A stretch of DNA of 7,755 nt from an uncultured Bacilli bacterium. GTDB taxonomy: Bacteria > Bacillota_I > Bacilli_A > RF39 > UBA660. Positions 1 to 5,546 of this stretch are shown piece by piece (positions within the stretch are counted from its first letter, which is position 1; each line of letters begins with the position of its first letter). The notes under the pieces were generated by a model, which saw only the letters and a list, made by a program, of their open reading frames with translations, was not told the origin of the DNA and did not search any database. Location of the stretch: contig CAKPJX010000031.1 of the NCBI GenBank assembly GCA_934163035.1, positions 1-7,755 on the forward strand, written 5' to 3'. The translations under genes were made by a program, and so were the position numbers.

Positions 1-1612
1 CATCTAAAGTTGTTATACCTTTTCCAACTTTATTAATACCATCAACAAGTAATGGCCTATATGTGCCTTTTAGTGCACACTTTCTTATTTCAATACTTGA
101 TGCACCATTCATTACTAATTCTTTTGTCTCTTCATCCAAATTAAGTATTTCAAAACAAGCAATTCTACCAGCATATCCAGAATGATTACATTTTGTACAC
201 CCTACAGAATCATAAGTAACTGCTTTATCTAAGTTATACTTAACCCCATATTTCTCTCCTATTGATGTTATAATCCTTTTCTCATTATCATTAAATGGTC
301 TTTCTTTTCTACAATGTGGACAAATTTTTCTTACTAATCTTTGAGAAATTGCTGTTGCTAATGTACTTGAAATATCATAATCAGAAATTCCTATTTTTCT
401 TAATCTTGTTATAACCTCTACTGCATCTATTGTATGTATTGTTGATAATACATAGTGACCTGTTTGTCCAGCTTGCATAGCAATTTCGGCTGTTTCTTTA
501 TCTCTTATCTCTCCTACTAATATGATATCAGGGTCTTGTCTTAATATTGTTCTTAAGTTATCTGAGAATGTTGATTTTGGATCAACTTCAATTTGGTTTA
601 ACCCTGGGATACGAATTTCTACGGGATCTTCAATTGTTGTTACATTTATATTTGGTTTATTTAAATAGTCTAACATACTATATAATGATGTTGTTTTACC
701 TTCACCAGTAGGTGCTGCTATTAATGTTATACTATTTCTTTTATTAATACTTTTGTCCAAATCTTCTGGTGTTCCTGGATATCCTAAATCAAATATACTT
801 TGAATTGAATTATTTTTCTTTAATAATCTTAATACAAATTTTTCTCCATATACATTTCTTTGTGAAGATACACGGATATTATAATCATCATATAATAAAA
901 TTCTACCATCTTGTGATTCTTGGATTTCTTGATGCATATTTGAAATAGCTTTTAATCTACCTACTACTTGTGGTAGTTTTTCTATCGGAATTGTTGTTGC
1001 AACAAAAAGCTCACCATCAATTCTATATCTTACTCTTATTTCATCTTTTTGAGGCTCTATATGAATATCACTTGTTCTTTTCTTCATTGCTGTTTTTATT
1101 ATAGAATCTACTAATTCTGTTATATTAGATTCTTCACCTATTGCCCTCATATTATCAGTAGAAGCTGTTCCTCCTAAATCATCTAATATGTCATCTATTG
1201 CTGATATATATGAAACATATGGATCTATTACTAATCCTCTATTTAGCATTAACATTTTTACTGCTTCATAATTTCTTTTATTATTTACATCTGAAAAACA
1301 TACTTTTATTTTTCCATTTTCTATTCCAAATGGTACAACATGATATCTTTTAGCCATTTCTATAGATATATAATCAAGTATGTTTATCTGTACTGATTCT
1401 TTTGTTAAAATTACACCTTTGGCACCTACTATGTCCCCTATTGTTTGAATTAGTGTACGAGGATCACATATATTCATTTCTTTTATTATTTCACCAATTT
1501 TTTTACTTGGTGACTTTTTTTGTTCTATAAGTGCTCTTTGGACATCTTCTTCTGTAACTATTCCCCTTTTTACAAGTTCAACACCTATTGGCTGACGTTT
1601 TCCAAATGCCAT
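1..1612 (-). CDS. pilB: PilB/GspE-family type IV pilus assembly ATPase, 3' end cut by the window edge
   Basis: Cytoplasmic hexameric ATPase that powers pilus polymerisation through the inner-membrane platform. My reading gives 537 codons from ATG (MAFGKRQPIG) running off the left edge; the last visible residues, GITTLD, resemble the usual end of the family, so perhaps 10-15 residues are missing. Domains: a MshEN-like N-terminal region (about 8-60), a linker to about 160, then the ATPase. Seen directly: Walker A APTGEGKTT (300-308, Lys306), Asp box TTIEDPVE (325-332), Walker B DIILVGEIRD (362-371, Glu368), His box STIHT (390-394), and a zinc-type tetracysteine with C431/C434 and C472/C475. The intact tetracysteine and the N-terminal domain favour PilB over the retraction ATPase PilT. 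The start is set by the MshEN reading frame; the SD is weak (AGGT, 12 nt upstream). It is the eighth gene of the pilus operon, 59 nt after the minor prepilin. Confidence 0.95.
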   Translation of the reverse strand, partial: MAFGKRQPIGVELVKRGIVTEEDVQRALIEQKKSPSKKIGEIIKEMNICDPRTLIQTIGDIVGAKGVILTKESVQINILDYISIEMAKRYHVVPFGIENGKIKVCFSDVNNKRNYEAVKMLMLNRGLVIDPYVSYISAIDDILDDLGGTASTDNMRAIGEESNITELVDSIIKTAMKKRTSDIHIEPQKDEIRVRYRIDGELFVATTIPIEKLPQVVGRLKAISNMHQEIQESQDGRILLYDDYNIRVSSQRNVYGEKFVLRLLKKNNSIQSIFDLGYPGTPEDLDKSINKRNSITLIAAPTGEGKTTSLYSMLDYLNKPNINVTTIEDPVEIRIPGLNQIEVDPKSTFSDNLRTILRQDPDIILVGEIRDKETAEIAMQAGQTGHYVLSTIHTIDAVEVITRLRKIGISDYDISSTLATAISQRLVRKICPHCRKERPFNDNEKRIITSIGEKYGVKYNLDKAVTYDSVGCTKCNHSGYAGRIACFEILNLDEETKELVMNGASSIEIRKCALKGTYRPLLVDGINKVGKGITTLD

Positions 1613-1650
1613 TTTACTTTTGTACCTGTTAATAAATTTATTACTAACAT
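1585..1650 (-). other. Possible 21-codon leader ORF overlapping the pilB start
   Basis: An ATG at 1650-1648 has a strong purine tract directly upstream (GAAAGGAAAA) and opens a 21-codon frame (starts MLVINLL, ends ENVSQ, stop TAG at 1587-1585). It is out of frame with pilB and ends 25-27 nt inside it. The pilB ATG itself has only a weak AGGT site. The frame could couple pilB translation to its own termination, or the purine tract could serve pilB through a folded spacer, or this could be chance in AT-rich DNA. The peptide resembles nothing I know. Confidence 0.25.
1628..1648 (-). promoter_or_regulatory. AU-rich hairpin between the purine tract and the pilB start
   Basis: On the minus strand GTTAGTAA-TAAAT-TTATTAAC can form an 8-bp stem (one G-U pair) with a 5-nt loop; its core TAATAAATTTATTA is a perfect 14-nt palindrome. 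It lies between GAAAGGA (1660-1654) and the pilB ATG at 1612. No T-run follows, so it is not a terminator. It echoes the pilD arrangement but is weaker, because even when folded about 20 nt would remain between SD and ATG. Confidence 0.35.
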
Positions 1651-1671
1651 TTTTCCTTTCTTTAAAATTTA

Positions 1672-2106
1672 TTATTTAAAAAAGCTGTATGCGTTTGTCA
1701 TATATTCCCTATTTCCGTCTAATTCTAATGTTATTGAGAGTATCTCATTTTCATATTCAAGACCTTTTAAAGTTAAATTTGAACATATTTTTATTTTATT
1801 AAAATATATTTCATTATTTATAAAAGTAATTTGGTCTTGTGTTCCTGAAAAGAATACATATTTCATTGTTCCTGAACTAATATCTTTCTCTCCTATTGTT
1901 GCTACTGTATTTCCTTTTTCATTTATCTCTTTAGTAATATATGTATTAAATTTTAGAAATTCTTCACTTGATGTTAGACTAGTATCTAGTATTTCTGTAT
2001 TTTTATAAAAATAATTTGACATTCTTGCAACAATTCCTACAGTAATACTCATTACAATCAAGTAAATAATCAATGATACTAATGACACACCTTTTTCAGA
2101 TTTCAT
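1672..2106 (-). CDS. Minor prepilin with class III signal, ComGF/PulJ-like
   Basis: Small prepilin of 144 residues, likely a minor pilin that joins the initiating tip complex or the fibre after PilD cleavage. The N-terminus MKSEKG|VSLVSL has a short basic leader, Gly at -1 and a hydrophobic stretch to about residue 27 (LIIYLIVMSITVGIV). The +5 residue is Ser11, not Glu. The rest is beta-rich with repeated I/F-x-N patterns (about 90-110), as in ComGF/PulJ-type minor pilins; that family placement is inferred from pattern only. Two ATGs are adjacent at 2109 and 2106. The SD AGGAGG ends at 2112, leaving 2 nt to the first and 5 nt to the second, so I chose 2106. The pilD stop lies 14 nt upstream and the SD falls within that gap, so translation is probably coupled. 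Pilin-like proteins this divergent are hard to assign to one subunit type. Confidence 0.78.
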   Translation of the reverse strand: MKSEKGVSLVSLIIYLIVMSITVGIVARMSNYFYKNTEILDTSLTSSEEFLKFNTYITKEINEKGNTVATIGEKDISSGTMKYVFFSGTQDQITFINNEIYFNKIKICSNLTLKGLEYENEILSITLELDGNREYMTNAYSFFK

Positions 2107-2120
2107 CATTTCCTCCTATT

Positions 2121-2924
2121 TTACTGAATTATATTTACTAAACATACCATAAATATTGTTATTATATTACTTGCACCCAAATAAAATCCTAATGGGATTT
2201 CTTCAATTTTTATTGGAATATTTCCATTTTTCTTACTTGTAACTTTTCGAATTATGATATGTACTAATATTTCTACTATAAACAATAGTATTGTATATAC
2301 TGATATTACTCCATCCATGAACATTAACATTATCATAAAATATAATAATAAATCAATATAATAATCATCTTTTGCAAATCTTCTTAATATAAATGTACTT
2401 ATAGACAATAATATTATATATACTGCTAAATATATAGCATATCTATACATACTATTTGTTTTTATTACATATAGATATATCATATATAAAAGTGATATAC
2501 ATATTCCATATGCAAGAACTTTTTTATTAATACTTCTATATTCTTTATCTATTGCTGCTATTAATACAACTGCAGTAAAATATAATGCCATAAACATTAG
2601 TGGTATTGCTTTTACAAAAGTTACTGTATAAACATTTATATTTAGTGTATATGCCAATAATACAAACGCACAACCACTTAATATTTCTAATATTAAATAT
2701 CTTGGTCTTATCTTTTGCTTACAATACCTACATTTTCCACCTAAAAATATATAACTTAAAATTGGTATTAAATCTAAAATTCCTAATTTGTGATTACAGT
2801 TTGGACAATATGAATGTTTTTTTACTATATCAATATTTTTTGGTATTCTATATACTGCTAATGTATAAAAACTTCCAAACATTGTACCACATATAAAAAT
2901 TATTGCATATAAAAATATGTTCAT
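2121..2924 (-). CDS. pilD: Prepilin peptidase / N-methyltransferase (PilD/TadV-type aspartic protease)
   Basis: Polytopic membrane aspartic protease that cuts class III prepilin leaders and, through its N-terminal cysteine-bearing domain, is expected to N-methylate mature pilins. Numbered from the ATG at 2924 (267 aa): a first membrane segment containing GSFYTLAVYRIP (about 17-28, the family's GSFlnvviyRlP), then a cytoplasmic loop with CPNC (C40/C43) and CRYC (C65/C68) and the family's LIPILSYI, then six or so membrane segments. The first catalytic Asp is probably D126 (AAIDKEYRSI) and the second D191 (YYIDLLLYF), 65 residues apart, as in TcpJ/TapD. The usual GxGD is YYID here, and the IPD after the first Asp is INK. 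The C-terminus EIPLGFYLGASN matches the family's iPfGpyLalg. A TTG at 2942 could add six residues; see the hairpin entry for why I prefer ATG. The partner prepilins are its operon neighbours. Confidence 0.9.
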   Translation of the reverse strand: MNIFLYAIIFICGTMFGSFYTLAVYRIPKNIDIVKKHSYCPNCNHKLGILDLIPILSYIFLGGKCRYCKQKIRPRYLILEILSGCAFVLLAYTLNINVYTVTFVKAIPLMFMALYFTAVVLIAAIDKEYRSINKKVLAYGICISLLYMIYLYVIKTNSMYRYAIYLAVYIILLSISTFILRRFAKDDYYIDLLLYFMIMLMFMDGVISVYTILLFIVEILVHIIIRKVTSKKNGNIPIKIEEIPLGFYLGASNIITIFMVCLVNIIQ

Positions 2925-2934
2925 TTTTGTTTTG

Positions 2935-2966
2935 ACTAGCAATATAATTTGCTAGTTCTCCTTTCT
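2935..2966 (-). promoter_or_regulatory. pilD Shine-Dalgarno followed by a perfect 8-bp hairpin before the start codon
   Basis: The only good SD for pilD, AGAAAGGAG, lies at 2966-2958. Right after it comes ACTAGCAA-ATTATA-TTGCTAGT (2956-2935), a perfect 8-bp stem with a 6-nt loop. The gap from GGAG to the ATG at 2924 is 33 nt in the linear RNA and 11 nt if the 22-nt hairpin is folded out. The competing TTG (2942-2940) lies partly in the downstream arm and is 15 nt from the SD. No U-run follows, so termination is unlikely. The arrangement resembles T4 gene 38/gene 25 type initiation, in which a hairpin shortens the SD-to-AUG distance. Confidence 0.6.
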
Positions 2967-2994
2967 GCTTTTTTCATTTGGTTTTATATTGATT

Positions 2995-3022
2995 CAGGCA
3001 TATACATTTAAGTATATGCCTG
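2995..3022 (-). promoter_or_regulatory. Perfect 11-bp intercistronic hairpin after the pilin gene
   Basis: CAGGCATATAC and GTATATGCCTG form an uninterrupted 11-bp inverted repeat around a 6-nt loop, starting 33 nt after the pilin stop codon. It is not followed by a T-run on either strand, so it does not look like an intrinsic terminator. Its likely role is as an mRNA 3' stabiliser or processing boundary that protects the upstream pilin message from exonucleases, letting pilin be made in excess over PilD. That role is inferred from position. Confidence 0.65.
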
Positions 3023-3055
3023 GTGTATATTTTCTAATTATTTGTTTATCTCTGT

Positions 3056-3643
3056 TTAGTCAGATGTACTTCTTGAAGTATATGAATCTGTAACTGATGT
3101 AACTGGTTTCATATATGTAATTCTATTGTCATCAAATATAATTGCTGCTTTTAGCATTGGATATTGATTTTTTGTTGATGCTGAATCTTTTGCTTTATCT
3201 ACAGGTTTTAAAGCAAATGTTTTACTACAATATATTATATTAATACGGTCTGTATCAGGCCAAATAATAAATTTTTTGTTATGAGTTTCATATGACTTCT
3301 CATTTTGAGCTATACCTTCTCCCGCTTCTTTTGTAACAACTTCTACTTGGCTTGCTCCAATTTCTTTCTTTGCCATTTCAACATAATCAGTTATTTTATC
3401 TTGTGCATTATATCCACCATTTAAAGCTGCTTCTGATTCAACACTTAATTGTACTGTACTGAAGGCTTGTGCCATTTTTTCATAAGCATCTGCTTCTTCA
3501 CTTGCTGCAGATGATTTCTTTGCATTTGTCATAATTCCACTATTTCCTGTTAACATTGACATTGTTGCTCCTGCTAATATTAACATAACTATAATTGTAA
3601 CAGCTAATGCAATTAGTGTTACACCATTTTGATTTTTTTTCAT
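3056..3643 (-). CDS. Type IV pilin-like prepilin, candidate major pilin
   Basis: Prepilin of 195 residues, predicted to be cut by PilD and polymerised into the fibre. The N-terminus MKKNQNG|VTLIALAVTIIVMLILAG has a basic leader, Gly7 at -1, Val8 at +1 and an unbroken helix into SMLTGNSGIMTNAKK, the pattern of the clostridial 'GVTLIALxITIIVLLILAG' pilin group. Position +5 is Ala12 rather than Glu. A helix at about 45-70 is followed by a mixed globular domain with a single Cys139, so no disulfide loop is possible. The C-terminal block NQYPMLKAAIIFDDNRITYMKPV (159-181) has a counterpart in the upstream pseudopilin, and the extreme C-terminus is Ser/Thr-rich. The SD AAAGGAAG sits about 9 nt before ATG. 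I call it the candidate major pilin because it has the most canonical N-terminus and is followed by a stabilising hairpin; expression data would be needed to confirm. Confidence 0.85.
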   Translation of the reverse strand: MKKNQNGVTLIALAVTIIVMLILAGATMSMLTGNSGIMTNAKKSSAASEEADAYEKMAQAFSTVQLSVESEAALNGGYNAQDKITDYVEMAKKEIGASQVEVVTKEAGEGIAQNEKSYETHNKKFIIWPDTDRINIIYCSKTFALKPVDKAKDSASTKNQYPMLKAAIIFDDNRITYMKPVTSVTDSYTSRSTSD

Positions 3644-3672
3644 AATTTTTTTCTTCCTTTCGTTTTTTAAAT

Positions 3673-4284
3673 TTATTTTATACTTTTCATTGGCTCTAAA
3701 TAATAACTAAAATCATTTTCAGATAGTCTTATTTGAGCAACTAAAATAGGATAAAGATTGTCTGTTGTATCTGCTGTTATATTATTTTCAGTATCATAAT
3801 ATGCCATTCCATGGCAGAATGTAGAATCCTTATAAATAATATCTATAAATTTTTCGTTTTCATCTTCTCCACTTACTAGATATACATGATATCCATCGTC
3901 AATTTCAATCTTTTCACCATTTGACTTTTTCAATGATTCAAGATTTAATTCTGATAAGCCATTTTTTGACTCATCTGTTACATTTTGACCAAGTGTTGAT
4001 ACTACAATATTCTTTAATTCTACTGCAGGACTATTTTCATAGTCACTATCTATTTTACTTGGTTGATATCCCTCTATAATTGCATCATTTATAACAAATT
4101 TTTCTCTACCAGCATCAAATGCTTGTCTTATATTTTGAATTATTTCTTCCTCTTTAGAAGCTATTTCTGTCTTTTGCTCTGTATCTTTATTTTTTGAAAT
4201 TGCAAAAACAACTAATATTACTACTAAAACTGCTATAATTATGGCAATTAAAAATTTAAGCGAGATACCTTTACTTTTTTTCAC
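3673..4284 (-). CDS. Pseudopilin-like membrane-anchored protein, paralogue of the neighbouring pilin
   Basis: A 203-residue protein beginning MKKSKG|ISLKFLIAIIIAVLVVILVV: basic leader, Gly6, Ile7 at +1, then a hydrophobic helix to about 29. It departs from the rules at +4 (Lys10) and +5 (Phe11, not Glu), so cleavage by PilD is plausible but not certain. It could also stay as a plain N-in membrane anchor. The C-terminal half parallels the next gene's pilin: DIIYKDSTF (148-156) against NIIYCSKTF, and NLYPILVAQIRL (176-187) against NQYPMLKAAIIF, then a Y..EP/Y.KP pair. This suggests duplication and a possible partner pilin. The start is GTG, with AGGGAGG 9 nt upstream. It follows the PilP-like gene by 58 nt and precedes the pilin by 29 nt. 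Confidence 0.72.
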   Translation of the reverse strand: MKKSKGISLKFLIAIIIAVLVVILVVFAISKNKDTEQKTEIASKEEEIIQNIRQAFDAGREKFVINDAIIEGYQPSKIDSDYENSPAVELKNIVVSTLGQNVTDESKNGLSELNLESLKKSNGEKIEIDDGYHVYLVSGEDENEKFIDIIYKDSTFCHGMAYYDTENNITADTTDNLYPILVAQIRLSENDFSYYLEPMKSIK

Positions 4285-4342
4285 TAAAGCATTCCTCCCT
4301 TCTATTTTTGCTTTTATTAATAGAATTTTAATAACTATTTAA

Positions 4343-4735
4343 TTATTTAGTTCCAGGTTTTTCAAACAAAGAACCACTAGAATTGTTACTTCCTGTACCA
4401 GGTGTTATTACAGTACTTGCATCATCATCTGATGAATCAGTATCTGCAGTTAAGTCTACTGGTGAGAATGGATCCTTTTTTCCAGGAACATATTCATTTG
4501 AAGCTTTATACTTTTCCATATCATTTGCTGTTATTTCATATGTTTTTACTATATTATCAGATGTAGTATCTACCTCTGAATTTAATTCATTTTTTATTTC
4601 TTCGCTTGCTTGATAAGTAATTGTTTCTGGTATAACTTTATTATTTGGAATAACCCTATAAAAAGCTACACTTAAACAAATCAAAACAAGCAAACAAGAT
4701 ATTAATGATATTATTGCTTCTTTTACTAATGACAT
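4343..4735 (-). CDS. Short PilP-like membrane-anchored protein
   Basis: A 130-residue protein with one N-terminal membrane segment (about 7-25, AIISLISCLLVLICLSVAF) and an extracytoplasmic remainder. Residues 82-92 read YVPGKKDPFSP, which matches the G(R/K)(R/K)DPF linker motif of PilP/GspC-type proteins, and the position after pilM-N-O is where pilP sits in other bacteria. The C-terminus is acidic, then Gly/Ser/Asn-rich, with no folded domain apparent. Proteobacterial PilP goes on into a beta domain that binds the secretin PilQ, and this protein stops where that would start. There is no lipobox, so the anchor is a membrane helix. I chose ATG 4735 because AAAGGAG lies 9 nt upstream; the in-frame extension to 4894 is Gln/His-rich and only reads the opposite phase of the PilO repeats. 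The PilP assignment rests on one short motif and gene order. Confidence 0.7.
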   Translation of the reverse strand: MSLVKEAIISLISCLLVLICLSVAFYRVIPNNKVIPETITYQASEEIKNELNSEVDTTSDNIVKTYEITANDMEKYKASNEYVPGKKDPFSPVDLTADTDSSDDDASTVITPGTGSNNSSGSLFEKPGTK

Positions 4736-4748
4736 AATCCTCACTCCT

Positions 4749-5546
4749 TTATCTTGAACTATTTGTAGCTGATGATGTTGTTGAATCTTTTTTTGTAGTT
4801 GATGTAGTTGTTGAATCTGTTTTTGTAGTTGATGTAGTTGCTGAATCTGTACTTGATGAATCATTATCAGAATCACTTGTTGCATTTTCCACAATATTCA
4901 ACTTTATATCTTTACATACAAATGTCGCTGTTAATATCTCTTCTGTTGAAGAATTTGAAGTATTTGTTTCACCATCTGTAAGTTGTGCTGATACTCCTGA
5001 ATCATCTATACTTGATGAATTTCCAGAACTTGTCATTTTAAAGTTTTCTATTTTAAATACTAATGTATTATCACCTTGTACTAATCTTATAAACTCTACT
5101 ATCCCACTATATGTTCCATTTAGTGTAAAATTCAAATCATATGTTTTTGAAACAGAATTATTTACTGTTATATCTAATTTTAAATCTACTCCTTCTTTTT
5201 CTGCATATGTACCTAATGTAATCCAAATTTTTTCAATCTCATATTCTTGAATTTTACTAAGTGGAATTCCATTTCTATCAACACCTAAATTAACTAATTC
5301 TTCATAGCTTTCTCTTTCAGATACCAATTTTTTATATGAATTCTTCAATGATGTTATTGCACTTTCATAATTACTATTTTTTTGTTTACTCGCCTCATTT
5401 ATTAAAGTTTCTAATTCACTGTTTTGTTCCATTATAGCTTGGTAGCTTTCTATTGAAAATGAATCTGTTTCAATTCCTCTTGTAACTATCATTCCAGAAG
5501 CACATACTAAAACAACTAATATTGCCATTAATAATAATTTTCTCAT
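4749..5546 (-). CDS. pilO: PilO-like type IV pilus platform protein with Ser/Thr-rich tail
   Basis: A bitopic inner-membrane protein of 265 residues that should dimerise with the PilN half of the upstream fusion. Order: a short cytoplasmic N-terminus and membrane helix (about 4-22), a periplasm-side coiled coil (about 34-86), a ferredoxin-like region (about 105-218) with the recurring PilO pattern YDLNFTLNGTYSGIVEFIRLV (136-156) and a closing strand LTATFVCKDIKLNIV (205-219), then a Ser/Thr/Asp tail (221-265) built from decapeptide repeats. A Ser/Thr/Asp-rich insert at 173-203 splits the beta region. The start ATG overlaps the PilMN stop as ATGA, with AAGGTGA 6 nt upstream, so translation is coupled and a 1:1 ratio is likely. 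Sequence conservation of PilO is low, so the call leans on architecture and gene order. Confidence 0.8.
   Translation of the reverse strand: MRKLLLMAILVVLVCASGMIVTRGIETDSFSIESYQAIMEQNSELETLINEASKQKNSNYESAITSLKNSYKKLVSERESYEELVNLGVDRNGIPLSKIQEYEIEKIWITLGTYAEKEGVDLKLDITVNNSVSKTYDLNFTLNGTYSGIVEFIRLVQGDNTLVFKIENFKMTSSGNSSSIDDSGVSAQLTDGETNTSNSSTEEILTATFVCKDIKLNIVENATSDSDNDSSSTDSATTSTTKTDSTTTSTTKKDSTTSSATNSSR
4771..4860 (-). repeat. Three 30-bp in-frame tandem repeats in the PilO tail
   Basis: Units at 4771-4800, 4801-4830 and 4831-4860 share the pattern GATGtaGTTGtTGAATCTgt followed by about ten more bases (plus strand). Units two and three match best over their first 20 bases, and units one and two match over their last third. 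Each unit is ten codons (for example TKTDSTTTST and TKKDSTTSSA), so gain or loss of a unit keeps the reading frame. The repeats encode the extracytoplasmic low-complexity tail and could vary in number by slippage between strains. Confidence 0.8.

Noticed and set aside
1520..2008. Plus-strand open frame of 162 codons
   Set aside because: It lies antisense to pilB and the minor prepilin, is dominated by Phe/Ser/Tyr as expected from reversed AT-rich coding DNA, and has no good SD or family resemblance.
2600..2896. Plus-strand open frame of 98 codons
   Set aside because: It is fully antisense to the pilD membrane segments; its hydrophobic look mirrors the opposite strand.
2935..3022. Intrinsic terminators between the pilin gene and pilD
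   Set aside because: Both hairpins have stable stems but neither is followed by a U-run in the transcribed direction, and the downstream genes lack a clear promoter of their own.
4285..4292. ATG just ahead of the pseudopilin GTG
   Set aside because: It opens only two codons before TAG and is 1 nt from the SD, too close for initiation. The GTG at 4284 has proper spacing and the conserved MKKSKG leader.
4300..4325. 7-bp inverted repeat TTCTATT...AATAGAA before the pseudopilin
   Set aside because: The stem is short and AU-rich with a 12-nt loop; this is expected by chance at this base composition.
4383..4613. Plus-strand open frame of 76 codons
   Set aside because: It is antisense to the PilP-like gene, which has its own SD and operon position.
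4736..4894. N-terminal extension of the PilP-like protein to an upstream ATG
   Set aside because: The extra 53 residues are Gln/His/Leu repeats produced by reading the PilO tandem repeats in another frame. The ATG at 4735 has a well-placed AAAGGAG followed by a membrane segment.
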